Shown: one piece after another, positions 33,380-43,088 of the stretch
How positions within the stretch are numbered: position 1 is the stretch's first letter
How the letters are laid out: every line of letters starts with the position of its first letter
Assembly: GCF_003284895.1 (NCBI RefSeq)
Contig: NZ_QMDV01000002.1
Location: 62,001 to 126,000 of the forward strand
DNA length: 64,000 nucleotides
Direction: 5' to 3'
DNA from: Pontibacter arcticus
GTDB taxonomy: Bacteria > Bacteroidota > Bacteroidia > Cytophagales > Hymenobacteraceae
The notes under the pieces: generated by a model
Seen by the model: only the letters and a program-made list of their open reading frames with translations
Databases searched by the model: none
Told to the model about the DNA's origin: nothing
Made by a program: the position numbers and the translations under genes

Positions 33380-35935
33380 TTAATTAAAGCCTTGTGGTCT
33401 TTTCTTGGTTCCTCTGATTGCCTGTGCAGTTAAAGGGTCGTCGGGCCAGTGGTGTTTGGGGTAGCGGCCGCGCAGGTCTTTGCGCACGTCAAAATAGCCT
33501 GTGTTCCAGAAGCTGCGGAGGTCACGGGTAACCTGTACCGGGCGCGAAGCCGGCGAAAGCAAATGTATGAGCAAGGGCACTTTTCCGCCGCCAATCCGGG
33601 GCGTGTCGAGCATCCCGAAAACTTCCTGCAACCGTACGGCAAGTATAGGCGTTGCTGGTTCAGAATAATCCAGTGCAATGCGGGAACCGCTGGGTACGGG
33701 CAAATGGGTAGGCGCTAACCGGTCCATTTCCTGGCGCTGCTCCCAACTCAGTTCAGAAAGCAACATTTCGTTAAAATCCAATCTTGCCACCTGTTCCAAA
33801 GACCGTAACCCTGCCAAATGGGGAAACAGCCATACTTCTATACTTGCCTCCAGTGCTTCATCAGATACATCAGGCCATTGCTCAGGGTTAAGCTGCTGCA
33901 GAAATGCCAGTCTTTTGCGGGTTTGGTGTGCTGTTTCAGACCACGGCAAGCGGGCAATTCCTTTTGCTAAAAGCGCTTTTAGTAGCGCTGCTGCCACCAA
34001 CTCCGGGTCAGGTTTGGGTTGCGTTTTCTCATCCAGCAGGAGTGCTCCTAATTTGGTGGTCTGCCGCGCTAAGACGCGTTCTGTTTTCTCATCCCAGTAT
34101 ACTTCCTGTACTTCGGCTACCTGTTCGGCAAAATGTTCCAGTAGTTCTTCTTTCGTAACTGGTGCTGCCAGCATCACGCGGGCCTGCTGGTTATTTTCGA
34201 GATGGGCCACGCCATAAAAAGGTGCTTCGCTGAAGAACTCGGTTGGCAGAACGGCGCGCTGACCGGTGATCAGGCGTACTTTACCGGAGGTTTCGCGCTG
34301 TGCCAAACGGTCGGGGTAGGCGAGGGCGGTCAGCAAGCCTGCCATGTCGGGTTTTATACTTAAGTTTTGTTCCCGAATGCGTTGCTGCAAGTATAAAGTC
34401 TGCTCGCGCACTCTTCTCAACCCATTTTCATCTACCTGAAAACCGGGAGTATGAGGCCGTTTGCCCTGAAGGAGTTCTAAGCGTAAAGCCAGATCGGGGA
34501 GCAGGTTGCTGCGGTTTTGCTCTACGGATTTCAGAACGTCTTTTTCAGAAAGTATGGCTGCAATGGCGCAGGCAGTGGCCCCAAGCCCCATTTCCTGGCC
34601 ACGTACCACCAAATGGCCCAACCGGGGGTGCAAGCCTAAGGCAGCCAGTGCTTTGCCGTGTTTGGTTGGTTTTTGATCTTCGTTAATGGCCTGTAGCCTG
34701 ACCAGTAAATCTTTCGCAAGCGAAAGTGCGGCCGGTGGTGGTACATCGAGCCATTTTAAAGTAGTGGCATCTTTTACGCCCCAAAGTGCTAGTTCCAGTA
34801 CTAAGCCTGTCAGGTCAGCTTCACAAATTTCGGGGGCTTGGCGGGGAGTTAATTGCAGTTGGTCGGCTGAAGACCAAAGGCGGTAACATGTACCCGGTGC
34901 CAGACGCCCGGCACGCCCGCGGCGCTGGTTGGCGGCAGCTTCTGAAACAGGAATGGTAACTAAAGTGGTTAATCCGGTGCGGGGCACAAACTTGGGTACA
35001 CGCGCAAATCCGCCATCTATTACAATGGTCACGCCTTCTATAGTTAAACTGGTTTCGGCAATACTGGTGGCTAAAACAATTTTGCGTTTGCCTTTGGGGG
35101 CAGGCTGGATGGCGGCCAGTTGTTTGTTTAAAGTGAGGTCGCCGTGGAGCAGGTGCAGGTCGGTAGCAGCGGGTAGTTTGCCATCCAGTTGCTGCGCGAT
35201 TTTCCGCATCTCGCCCATGCCGGGCACAAAAACAAGTAAGTCGCCTACCGGGTGTTTTTCCAGCGCTTTCCGGATCGCTTTCGGAACCAGGTTCGCCAAT
35301 CGTTCGGCAGGGCGGTTGCCGGCAGCGGCCACCTCAGCAGGCGAAAGGTAAAGCGTCTCTACCGGAAACATACGGCCTTCGCTGCGCACAACAGGCGCTT
35401 CCAGCCAACTCCCCACCGAAGCCGCATCCAGCGTTGCGCTCATAACAAGCAAACGCAGATCGGGGCGCAGCACAGCCTGTGCATCCAGTGCCAGTGCCAG
35501 CCCTACATCAGCAGGCAAACTGCGTTCATGAAACTCATCAAATATAATAGCTGTAACACCTTCAAGCGCCGGGTCTTCCTGCAAAAGCCTGGTGAGGATA
35601 CCTTCGGTTACCACTTCAATTTTAGTTTTTGCAGAGGCTACATGCTCCATGCGCACCCAGTAACCTACCGTTTGCCCGACTGGCTCGTTAAGCAGTTCGG
35701 CCATGCGTTGTGCGGCAGCGCGTGCCGCCAGGCGGCGGGGCTCCAGCATCAGTATTTTACCATCGTAGCGCCAGTCGGCTTTTAGCAAAGCAAGGGGAAC
35801 CAGCGTGGTTTTTCCGGCTCCGGGAGGCGCTTCAAGTACGGCTCTGGTATGGGTGTGTAAAGCAGCAAGTAACGCAGGCAGCGCTTCTTTTACAGGCAGG
35901 TCGGGTAAATCAGGAAAGGGGGTAGCAAATGACAT
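33380..35935 (-). CDS. hrpB: ATP-dependent DExH helicase HrpB
   Basis: About 851 residues from the start chosen at 35935, where SFATPFPDLPDLPVKEALPA opens the typical N-terminus. Motif I is APPGAGKTTLVPLAL, motif II DEFHERSL, motif III MSATLDA, and motif VI QRRGRAGR, followed by the HrpB-specific C-terminal domain with SGSRIALDYS. The open frame extends upstream to 36085, but that segment has no homology character and nearly meets the kinase gene. HrpB is a DEAH-type helicase of unknown physiological substrate. It lies downstream of the PAS kinase in the same direction. Confidence 0.95.
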   Translation of the reverse strand: MSFATPFPDLPDLPVKEALPALLAALHTHTRAVLEAPPGAGKTTLVPLALLKADWRYDGKILMLEPRRLAARAAAQRMAELLNEPVGQTVGYWVRMEHVASAKTKIEVVTEGILTRLLQEDPALEGVTAIIFDEFHERSLPADVGLALALDAQAVLRPDLRLLVMSATLDAASVGSWLEAPVVRSEGRMFPVETLYLSPAEVAAAGNRPAERLANLVPKAIRKALEKHPVGDLLVFVPGMGEMRKIAQQLDGKLPAATDLHLLHGDLTLNKQLAAIQPAPKGKRKIVLATSIAETSLTIEGVTIVIDGGFARVPKFVPRTGLTTLVTIPVSEAAANQRRGRAGRLAPGTCYRLWSSADQLQLTPRQAPEICEADLTGLVLELALWGVKDATTLKWLDVPPPAALSLAKDLLVRLQAINEDQKPTKHGKALAALGLHPRLGHLVVRGQEMGLGATACAIAAILSEKDVLKSVEQNRSNLLPDLALRLELLQGKRPHTPGFQVDENGLRRVREQTLYLQQRIREQNLSIKPDMAGLLTALAYPDRLAQRETSGKVRLITGQRAVLPTEFFSEAPFYGVAHLENNQQARVMLAAPVTKEELLEHFAEQVAEVQEVYWDEKTERVLARQTTKLGALLLDEKTQPKPDPELVAAALLKALLAKGIARLPWSETAHQTRKRLAFLQQLNPEQWPDVSDEALEASIEVWLFPHLAGLRSLEQVARLDFNEMLLSELSWEQRQEMDRLAPTHLPVPSGSRIALDYSEPATPILAVRLQEVFGMLDTPRIGGGKVPLLIHLLSPASRPVQVTRDLRSFWNTGYFDVRKDLRGRYPKHHWPDDPLTAQAIRGTKKRPQGFN

Positions 35936-36033
35936 AGCTAGGCAAAGTTGCGTAAACTTTTTGAAATATACGTATCCGCTTCCTGCTTCCGAAATGGAGT
36001 TGATGCAGATTTGGAAAGTATAGCGAGGATATA

Positions 36034-37869
36034 CTAACTGGCAGGGGTAAGCTTTGGTAAAGAGGCTCTGGTTTTCCTGAAACAAAGTATAAATGTGGTT
36101 CCCTCCCCCGGCTGGCTTTCCACTTTGATGGTTCCGTTTATGGCTTCCATCTGCGTTTTAACCATGTACAGGCCAATGCCCCGACCTTCGGCCTGCCTGT
36201 CTATTTTGCCATAAAGTTTAAAGAGCTGGTTACTGTTTTTTTCCAGGTCAATCCCTTTTCCGTTATCGCTCACGCTGATCTCATACCTGGTTTTAAGCGA
36301 AATATATCTGATCGTGATCTGCAAAGGCCGGTGCCTGTTTCTGTACTTAATGGCGTTTGTGATCAGGTTAAAGAAAATACTGTACAGAAAAGCCCTGTTT
36401 GCCGTCACACAAATTCTGGCCGGAATCGCAATTGTAACGCTGGCATTTATACTTTCGAGTTTCCCTTTCAGGCTGTTTATGATCTCCTGGCAGATCACCT
36501 TAAAACTTACTTTTTCATACTTTACAAGCCCGTTGGCGTTCCGGACGGAGAGGATTTCGTTCAGGTCTTTGATAACGGTATCGAGGCCAACGGATGTCTG
36601 TTTCAGGTTGCGGATGGTTCTGTTGACGACCTCCGGCGAGTTGTGGTAGTTTTCAAGGATGGAAGTAAGACCAAGGATGTTGGCTACAGGCGCACGCAGG
36701 TTATGGGAAACTATGTAGATGAACTGCTGTAAGTCTTTGTTATGCCGGATCAGGTCTTCTGTGAGCAGGCGCATTTTCTCCTGTGTTTTCTTTCGTTCAT
36801 CAATATCATTCTGAATGGCAAAAAACTGGATCAGGTTACCACCCGCATCAAAAAGCGGAATAATATCCATGTTAAACCAGAATTTTTCGCCGTTCTTCCG
36901 GTAATTGATCACCTCTACATAAAACGGTTCTGCTGCCCGTATCTTTTCGCGCATGAACTGGATGGTGGCCGTATCAGTGTCTTTGCCTTGCAGTAACTGC
37001 CCCGGTGTAATGCCCATCGCGTCCTGCAAGGTATAGCCGGTAACGCGTGTAAATTCATCGTTTACCCATTCGGTTTTACCGGCAGCATCGGTTATCAGAA
37101 CACAACTTACAGCTTTACTGGCTACCAGAGATAACTTCTCGAGTTCCCTGCGGGCTGCTTGCTCGGCACTTATGTCGCGGGCAATGCCCAGTATACCCAA
37201 CTTTTTCTCATCCAGGAAAACGGGCACAATTACAAAACGCAGGGCTTTCGGAACACCGGCTGCTGTTAAAATGGTATCTTCAAAAAAAGAAGGATTGCGG
37301 TCTGTTAAATTTTTTAAGGTGTGTTCGATCTCTTTTTGGAAAGCTGCTCCCGAAAGCAAAGTATAAGGTTGGCCGGCCACATGATCGGTGGTGTAACCCA
37401 GCAACTGCAAAACATTTGTATTCACCTTCTCAAAAATACCTCCCATCGAAATTGTAAACACAAACCCCGGGTGGGTGCTGAATAATGCGTGGTAATAGCT
37501 CAGATCTTTGGTTGCGCCTGCACTTTGGCTCGCGGCCTTTTTTAAGATAACAACAAAGCCCTGCCCGGTGCTATTGCAGTTAAATTCCATCAGAAGCCAA
37601 TTGCCGGTGGCAGTTCTTAGATGGCCATAAGTTGTGCCGGGTTCTTTATACTTATTAAAAGTGCAGGTTTTGATGATATCGGCCTCCTGTGGGTGCAGGT
37701 AGTCTGTCCATTTTTTGCCGGTCAGTTGTTGTGGGGGATACCCAAGTATGGCCTCACTCGATTCGCTGACATATGTAAGTACGCACTCCTGATCTGATAC
37801 AAAAACCAACAGGTTACTTTGTAGTAACAGAGTTTCATAAAAAGCTGTCGTAAGCGCTGGCTTATCCAT
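36034..37869 (-). CDS. Three-PAS sensor histidine kinase
   Basis: A 611-residue kinase lacking membrane helices, so cytosolic. PAS1 (about 15-110, FVSDQECVLTYVSESSEAIL), PAS2 (about 130-235, GIFEKVNTNVLQLLGY) and PAS3 (about 250-370, TEWVNDEFTRVTGY, ending FFAIQNDIDERKK) precede HisKA with the phosphoacceptor H389 in HNLRAP and a HATPase domain with NGKGIDL and GRGIGLYMVK. PAS3 has LLQGKDTDTATI, similar to LOV-type neighbours, but lacks the photoactive NCRFLQ Cys. No response regulator is adjacent. Ligand unknown. Confidence 0.92.
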   Translation of the reverse strand: MDKPALTTAFYETLLLQSNLLVFVSDQECVLTYVSESSEAILGYPPQQLTGKKWTDYLHPQEADIIKTCTFNKYKEPGTTYGHLRTATGNWLLMEFNCNSTGQGFVVILKKAASQSAGATKDLSYYHALFSTHPGFVFTISMGGIFEKVNTNVLQLLGYTTDHVAGQPYTLLSGAAFQKEIEHTLKNLTDRNPSFFEDTILTAAGVPKALRFVIVPVFLDEKKLGILGIARDISAEQAARRELEKLSLVASKAVSCVLITDAAGKTEWVNDEFTRVTGYTLQDAMGITPGQLLQGKDTDTATIQFMREKIRAAEPFYVEVINYRKNGEKFWFNMDIIPLFDAGGNLIQFFAIQNDIDERKKTQEKMRLLTEDLIRHNKDLQQFIYIVSHNLRAPVANILGLTSILENYHNSPEVVNRTIRNLKQTSVGLDTVIKDLNEILSVRNANGLVKYEKVSFKVICQEIINSLKGKLESINASVTIAIPARICVTANRAFLYSIFFNLITNAIKYRNRHRPLQITIRYISLKTRYEISVSDNGKGIDLEKNSNQLFKLYGKIDRQAEGRGIGLYMVKTQMEAINGTIKVESQPGEGTTFILCFRKTRASLPKLTPAS

Positions 37870-38160
37870 AGTTTAGGTTTGCGTATCTGGTCTACATAAT
37901 AAAGGAAAAATACAGGGCAAGCTAAGTAGTTATACTTTTAACTTTACTGGTATACAGCAAACATGTTTAAGTTAATTAAAATAAAATATTAAGCTGAAGC
38001 TAAATGCAAGTGATTATTTATCAATTAGATTGAAATTGAAATTGCTGCTGCAAACCCTGTGCTTGCCGTGGATTGATTGTTTGGTTTTTATTTTCTGGCA
38101 CACCGTTTGACTTTGGCACAAACAGATTCGTATAGTGTTCAGAATTTAAAATTTAAGATC

Positions 38161-38685
38161 ATGAAAAAAGTAACTTATATCTTAACCCTCTTGTTTGTCT
38201 TCACGCTCGCTTATTCAGGCTCAGCACAAACACAAGAAAGAAAACGTTGGAGCCCGCAGGCTAAAGGTGCCGTAATAGGTGCCGGTACAGGTGCTGCTGC
38301 CGGTGCTATCATTAACAAACGTAACCGTGTAGTAGGTGGCGTTGTAGGTGGTGTAGTAGGTGGCGCAGCCGGTTACGGTGTTGGCAAAATAGTGGATAAC
38401 AAACAGAAGAAAAGAGAAGCGGAACGTATTGCAGCCGAAAACAGAGCCGCAGCAGCCAACCGTGCCATACTTGCCAGCAACAACACGCCGGCAGTAAGCT
38501 CGCCGGCCAGAAAGCAGCAGGCAGTTCGTAACAGCGTGCAATCCGACAGAGCCGCGATGGCTTATACAGCTAAAAACGATGAACCTACGCCTTACCTGAT
38601 GAGTGCGATCTATTTACCAAACGAAGCCTACGGCGACCGTACCAAGCCTTACTCTACTTCCGAATACAGAAGAAAAAGCTGGTAA
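38161..38685 (+). CDS. Exported Gly-zipper (YMGG-like) protein
   Basis: From ATG 38161 the product has about 174 residues: a signal peptide (KKVTYILTLLFVFTLAYSGS), then a Gly-zipper region with two hydrophobic glycine-rich segments (KGAVIGAGTGAAAGAII and VVGGVVGGVVGGAAGYGVG), then a charged Ala/Arg-rich helix and a polar tail. Such proteins insert into or associate with the outer membrane. An upstream in-frame extension to 38077 is unlikely, since the signal peptide starts at 38161. Function unknown. Confidence 0.85.
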   Translation: MKKVTYILTLLFVFTLAYSGSAQTQERKRWSPQAKGAVIGAGTGAAAGAIINKRNRVVGGVVGGVVGGAAGYGVGKIVDNKQKKREAERIAAENRAAAANRAILASNNTPAVSSPARKQQAVRNSVQSDRAAMAYTAKNDEPTPYLMSAIYLPNEAYGDRTKPYSTSEYRRKSW

Positions 38686-38757
38686 TTTTTATACTTAATA
38701 TGCCCGAAACTACTTTAGCTATTTTACGTTTCAGGCAACACATTTAGTACAAACCAT

Positions 38758-38792
38758 AAAAAAGAGAGCAGCTTAAGTCGCTCTCTTTTTTT
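38758..38792 (+). terminator. Terminator after the Gly-zipper gene
   Basis: AAAAAAGAGAGC pairs with GCTCTCTTTTTT, followed by T. It lies between two co-directional genes, 73 bp beyond the stop. Confidence 0.85.
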
Positions 38793-38810
38793 GATAAAAA
38801 ACGTGATATT

Positions 38811-39269
38811 ATGAAAAATCTAATCTTATTACTCACCCTGGCGGTAACATTTGCCTCATGTGCTGATAAAGAAGCGCCAGTAAATGTACAGCAACTGAAC
38901 CAGCAATTTATCGGAGCCTGGAACAACAGAAATGCCACCGTGCTGGATTCGCTTTTAGCCGACGATGTTAGTTTTGTGCAGGGCGAAATTCATTTTAACG
39001 GTAAAGCTGAAGTATCTGAAAAGTGGGTGGATGAAACGCTTGGTACCATTGCCGACCTTAAAACAAACGTGGTAAGCTCCGGCACTGACAGTGAGATTGC
39101 CTATGAAGCCGGTACTTTTTCAGTGGATGTGCTGCCGTCTGGCCCCGGCGAACCGGCAGGCGAAGGGGAAGGTAATTTTATGCTTCTCTGGAAAAAGCAA
39201 AAGAACGGTGCCTGGAAACTAAGCTATGCCCAACTCGAAGACTTGCCCGTTGAAGTGAAAAATAACTAA
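38811..39269 (+). CDS. NTF2-like (SnoaL/DUF4440) lipoprotein
   Basis: A 152-residue protein with lipobox FASC (lipidated C17) after the signal helix LILLLTLAVT. The rest is an NTF2-like cone: helix QQLNQQFIGAWNNRNATVLDSLLADDVSF, a turn, and the strands EIAYEAGTFSVDVLP and FMLLWKKQKNGAWKLSYAQL, typical of DUF4440/SnoaL domains. The Pro/Gly-rich insert (SGPGEPAGEGEG) between strands is common in the family. Probable periplasmic lipoprotein binding or converting a small ligand. Confidence 0.85.
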   Translation: MKNLILLLTLAVTFASCADKEAPVNVQQLNQQFIGAWNNRNATVLDSLLADDVSFVQGEIHFNGKAEVSEKWVDETLGTIADLKTNVVSSGTDSEIAYEAGTFSVDVLPSGPGEPAGEGEGNFMLLWKKQKNGAWKLSYAQLEDLPVEVKNN

Positions 39270-39285
39270 CATACATTTATGCCTT

Positions 39286-39330
39286 ATTACAAAAGCCATA
39301 CTTGCCGGGAGCAAGTATGGCTTTTGTAAT
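39286..39330. terminator. Bidirectional terminator with 20-bp stem
   Basis: A perfect 20-bp stem, arms 39286-39305 and 39311-39330 with the loop CGGGA, lies between convergent genes. The stem includes CCATACTTG and CAAGTATGG. Confidence 0.85.
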
Positions 39331-39365
39331 TGTAAGCAAGTATAAAGTATAGCCTGCTGTAAAAA

Positions 39366-40472
39366 CTATTTGATGGAGATCTCTTCCTGTACAGGTTTGT
39401 TCAGGTTTTCTGCAGTCGGTGCAACAATCGTATCGGGTTTGCTGAAGGCTTTGGCTGCCCAGCGCGGGAACACAATCGCACCCAGAACCAAGTATAAATA
39501 ATAGGTTAACAAGCGGTAAAGTAACACAATTACGGTCGTAAAGCTGCCCACAAAAACTCCGAAAAAGGCAGGGAAAGCAATCTCCGCCAGACCGGCAGCG
39601 CCCGGTGTTACCGACATCATCAGCACCACTTTATAGATCAGGTTGCGGGCGAAAATAATCACATGGTCGTTGAGGCTGAGTTCTGTAAAAGCGGCAATCA
39701 TACAACCAATAATGGCATAACGGGCCGTCCAGACGAAGATGGTAGATATACTTGCCCGTAACCAGTAAGAAGCATCCTTGTGGCGCATGTGTCTGGAGGC
39801 AACCAGCAACTCGTTGGCATGGTTAAATAAGGAAACGCGCCAGCGCTTAAACAAACGCAGCATACTAATCCGGATCAATAGTCTTTTAACGGCACGCGGG
39901 TTTATAAACAGCGCATAAGACATTAAAAAAGCATAGAGCGTTACCAGTATATAACTTACCAGAAAAGCCACTTCAAGGCTGTTAAGCACAGCCTGATTTA
40001 ACACATCCAATCCGGGCATGGCCGCATCCCAGGCAAAAAGCACCACCAACGGTACAGCCAGCACAAAGTATAAATTATCGAGCAGGGCCGTTACCATTAC
40101 CTGCGCAATAGATTTGCCTAACGGGATTTTCTCTTTGTAAAGTATAAACGCAGCCACTGTAGAGCCACCCACCACCGAAGGAAGCGCACACGAGGCAAAT
40201 TCCCAGAGCAGGATCACGTTCAGGCTTTGTTTCCAGCTAAGGGCTTTGTCGGTCACGTAACGGATGCGGTAGATGTAGCCAAAATCACGGATAAAAAGCA
40301 CCAGAAACATAATCCCGATCCAGAGCGGGCTTGCCTGCATTAAGGTTTGTAGCTGGCCGGGCTCAAAGTTTCGGTATAACATATAACCGATGACACTCAA
40401 CCCCAGCGCGACTGGCAATAATATTTTGCGAGCTGAAAATTGTTTCTGGAGTTTTTGCTCATTCAATGCCAT
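39366..40472 (-). CDS. Lysylphosphatidylglycerol synthase TM-domain (UPF0104) protein
   Basis: A 368-residue integral membrane protein with about eight helices and the family segment SVTPGAAGLAEIAFPAFFG, where GxxGxxE is the UPF0104 hallmark. It lacks the soluble C-terminal aminoacyl-phosphatidylglycerol synthase domain, so it is a flippase-like member, probably moving a lipid-linked intermediate across the inner membrane. A short polar tail ends the protein. Monocistronic, convergent with the NTF2-like gene. Confidence 0.9.
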   Translation of the reverse strand: MALNEQKLQKQFSARKILLPVALGLSVIGYMLYRNFEPGQLQTLMQASPLWIGIMFLVLFIRDFGYIYRIRYVTDKALSWKQSLNVILLWEFASCALPSVVGGSTVAAFILYKEKIPLGKSIAQVMVTALLDNLYFVLAVPLVVLFAWDAAMPGLDVLNQAVLNSLEVAFLVSYILVTLYAFLMSYALFINPRAVKRLLIRISMLRLFKRWRVSLFNHANELLVASRHMRHKDASYWLRASISTIFVWTARYAIIGCMIAAFTELSLNDHVIIFARNLIYKVVLMMSVTPGAAGLAEIAFPAFFGVFVGSFTTVIVLLYRLLTYYLYLVLGAIVFPRWAAKAFSKPDTIVAPTAENLNKPVQEEISIK

Positions 40473-40917
40473 ACTATTCTTTCTACTGATTTAATATTGA
40501 CAGCCCCGGCAAAGGAACAGAAGCTGTGGTACCAAAATTAGCGTATTTTTTTAACCTTTCAGCAACGCTAAACTTAACCTTGGTAATTGCTCTTACTACA
40601 TCTACCTGTAAATTACGGTTCCTTTTTAAACAGGTCTGTGTTTTTATAAAGTATGACTTACGGCTACAATGTAAACCGGGATCTTAGCTTATTGCCTTTA
40701 AAAGTACAGAAGCCATATTTGCCTTAAATTGTTTTCATGCAGGGCCTAAATCAGGTCTGGCCTATAGAGCAGGGCCCCAGTCTTAAACTGAAAGAAAACG
40801 AAAGAAGTATAAAACAGACAGGCTTTTGCTGCTTTTTTCTGGCTTAGGAATCTTTTTAAATGTAATTTAAATTCAATTTAGCTGCCGTAACAGGTATCTT
40901 TGTAGCAACAGGCTATC
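40473..40917. other. Intergenic region before the heme-PAS operon
   Basis: 445 bp between divergent genes. Besides one exact -7 box (40895-40902) it holds AT-rich sequence and copies of AAGTATA. No second gene seen. Confidence 0.4.
40895..40902 (+). promoter_or_regulatory. Candidate -7 box of the PAS kinase operon
   Basis: TATCTTTG matches TAnnTTTG. It lies 15 bp before the GTG at 40918, leaving a very short leader, so the true start might be a later codon such as the TTG before SDNLQNSD. Confidence 0.4.
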
Positions 40918-42543
40918 GTGCTGCAAAGTATAAATGGCACATTTGCAGAAGTTTATAAAACTGAAGGCAGTTTGTACAGTAAACAAAAAAGAGAAAAATT
41001 GAGCGATAACCTCCAGAACTCCGATCCAAACTTAGATACCCGCTCACGGTTAAAAGCCATTATCGATACGGCCATTGATGGCATTATCACGATTGACCGG
41101 CATGGTACCATTGAAACGGTAAACCCGGCGGCGGCACGCATTTTTGGTTTTGACCCTGACGAAATGATCGGCCATAACATACGCATGCTGATGCCCGAGC
41201 CCGACAAAGGCCTGCACGATAGCTACATCAAAAATTACCTGACTACCGGCATCGGGCAGATCATAGGCAAAGGCCGCGAGGTACAGGGCAAGCGAAAAGA
41301 CGGAACCGTTTTTCCGTTTTTGCTAAGTATAAGTGAGGTAAAGCTTCAGGACCGGATCATATTTACAGGCATTGTGCACGACATCACGGAGCTGAAAAGA
41401 GCGGAAGATGCCCTGCGCGAAAGCGAAAACCAGATCAACTCTATTATCCAGACTGCTGTAGATGGCATTATTACCATTGATATGCGCGGAAAAATGGAAA
41501 TGGTAAACCCCGCTGCCTGCAAACTGTTCGGTTACCAGCCCGAAGAGATGATCGGCAACAACGTAAGCATGCTGATGCCCGAGCCCGACCACAGCCTGCA
41601 CGATAATTACCTATACCACTATCACCAGACCGGCGAAAAAAGAATCATCGGGATCGGGCGCGAAGTATCAGGGCTTAAAAAAGACAAAACGATTTTCCCG
41701 CTATACTTAAGTATAAGCGAAGTACAGCTCAGCGACCGAAAAGTATACACCGGCTTTGTGCACGACATCACGCAGCAAAAGTTAAGCGAAGAGCGCCTGC
41801 GCCGTTATGCCGCCGAACTCGAACGCAGTAACCGCGAGCTGCAGGATTTTGCCTACGTTTCGTCGCATGACCTGCAGGAGCCGTTGCGCAAGATACAGGC
41901 CTTCGGCGACCGGCTGAAGACGAAAGAATACAACACCCTAAGCGACCAGGGTAAAGATTACGTGGACCGCATGCTGAATGCTGCCTCGCGTATGCAAAAC
42001 CTCATCAACGACCTGCTTGATTTCTCAAGGGTGGCCAGTAAATCGAAGCCTTTTGTTAAAATATCACTCGAAACGGTACTGCAGGAAGTGCTCTCTGACC
42101 TGGAAGTTTCGATAGAGAACAGCCATGCCACGGTAACTTATGAAGCGCTGCCCGAAATACAGGCTGACCCGCTGCAGATGCGCCAGCTGTTTCAGAACCT
42201 GGTAAGCAACGCCATCAAGTTTAAAAAAGAGAACGAGGCCCCGCGCATCCATATTTACGCCCGCGATGTACAGGCCCGCGCCCATTTAACCTCTACGCCC
42301 GGCGATGAGCTGCTACAGATTTATGTGCAGGACAACGGTATCGGGTTTGAGGAAAAATACCTCGACAGAATTTTTAATATCTTTCAGCGCCTGGAAGGGC
42401 AAAAGTACGAAGGGTCGGGCATAGGGCTGGCTGTTTGCCGCAAAATTGCCATTCACCACGGCGGCGATATTACGGCGCAAAGCAAGCCCGGCGAAGGCAC
42501 AACGTTTATCATCACCATTGCAAAACAACATTTTAAGGATTAA
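40918..42543 (+). CDS. FixL-like sensor histidine kinase with two putative heme-binding PAS domains
   Basis: A 541-residue soluble kinase: PAS1 (about 45-160), PAS2 (about 173-288), a coiled coil, HisKA with H317 in SSHDLQEPLRK, and HATPase with NGIGFEEKYLDRIF and GSGIGLAVC. Each PAS carries the FixL pattern LMPEPD....HD.Y followed 20 residues later by the Arg of the IIGKGR or IIGIGR motif: H100/R120 and H228/R248. In Bradyrhizobium FixL the same spacing gives His200 (heme ligand) and Arg220 (oxygen gate), so both domains may bind heme and sense oxygen. Start GTG 40918. First gene of a four-gene signalling operon. Confidence 0.92.
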   Translation: MLQSINGTFAEVYKTEGSLYSKQKREKLSDNLQNSDPNLDTRSRLKAIIDTAIDGIITIDRHGTIETVNPAAARIFGFDPDEMIGHNIRMLMPEPDKGLHDSYIKNYLTTGIGQIIGKGREVQGKRKDGTVFPFLLSISEVKLQDRIIFTGIVHDITELKRAEDALRESENQINSIIQTAVDGIITIDMRGKMEMVNPAACKLFGYQPEEMIGNNVSMLMPEPDHSLHDNYLYHYHQTGEKRIIGIGREVSGLKKDKTIFPLYLSISEVQLSDRKVYTGFVHDITQQKLSEERLRRYAAELERSNRELQDFAYVSSHDLQEPLRKIQAFGDRLKTKEYNTLSDQGKDYVDRMLNAASRMQNLINDLLDFSRVASKSKPFVKISLETVLQEVLSDLEVSIENSHATVTYEALPEIQADPLQMRQLFQNLVSNAIKFKKENEAPRIHIYARDVQARAHLTSTPGDELLQIYVQDNGIGFEEKYLDRIFNIFQRLEGQKYEGSGIGLAVCRKIAIHHGGDITAQSKPGEGTTFIITIAKQHFKD

Positions 42544-42554
42544 CTATAGCATAC

Positions 42555-43004
42555 ATGAGCCCTCAGAAAAGATCAATTGTAATACTTATTGCTGATGATG
42601 ATGCCGAAGACCGCATGCTTGTAAAAGACGCGCTGGAGGAATGCCATCTCTCAAATAAAATGCACTTTGTTGAAAACGGGGAGGAGCTGTTGGATTACCT
42701 GCATAACCGGGGCAAGTATACGGATAAAATTGCGCACCCGGCACCCGGCATTATTTTGCTGGATCTGAATATGCCGAAAAAGGACGGCCGCGAAGCGCTG
42801 AAAGAGATCAAAGCTGATGAAAAGTTACGGATCATTCCGATTGTAGTGCTAACCACTTCCAAAGCTGAAGAGGACATTATGCGCACCTATAACCTGGGCG
42901 TAAGTTCGTTTGTAACAAAGCCGGTTACGTTTGCGGCGCTGGTAGATACCATGGCCACGTTAAGCAAATACTGGTTCGAAATAGTGGAGCTGCCGCGCCC
43001 CTGA
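42555..43004 (+). CDS. Single-domain CheY-like response regulator (Rcp1-type)
   Basis: A 149-residue protein that is one receiver domain with ADDDAEDRML acidic residues, the phosphoacceptor D70 in ILLDLNMPKKDG, the conserved Thr of VLTTSKAEED and the Lys of VTKPVTF. It has the extra insert HNRGKYTDKIAHPAPG typical of Rcp1-type regulators that pair with soluble PAS/phytochrome kinases. It follows the heme-PAS kinase by 11 bp and is its likely phosphate acceptor. No output domain, so it acts by protein contact or as a phosphate sink. Confidence 0.92.
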   Translation: MSPQKRSIVILIADDDAEDRMLVKDALEECHLSNKMHFVENGEELLDYLHNRGKYTDKIAHPAPGIILLDLNMPKKDGREALKEIKADEKLRIIPIVVLTTSKAEEDIMRTYNLGVSSFVTKPVTFAALVDTMATLSKYWFEIVELPRP

Positions 43005-43088
43005 TCAGTAATAAACTAAACGTAAGCGGGTTGAAAAGTATGAATACCCTTATTCGGCTTAAAACTCAGAACACGACTCAAAACTAAA

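Noticed and set aside
33449-36023. Forward-strand open frames across the HrpB region
   Set aside because: Antisense shadows of the HrpB coding frame without recognisable motifs.
36034-37869. LOV photoreceptor in the third PAS domain of the kinase
   Set aside because: The LLQGKDTD stretch resembles LOV neighbours, but the reactive Cys of NCRFLQ is missing.
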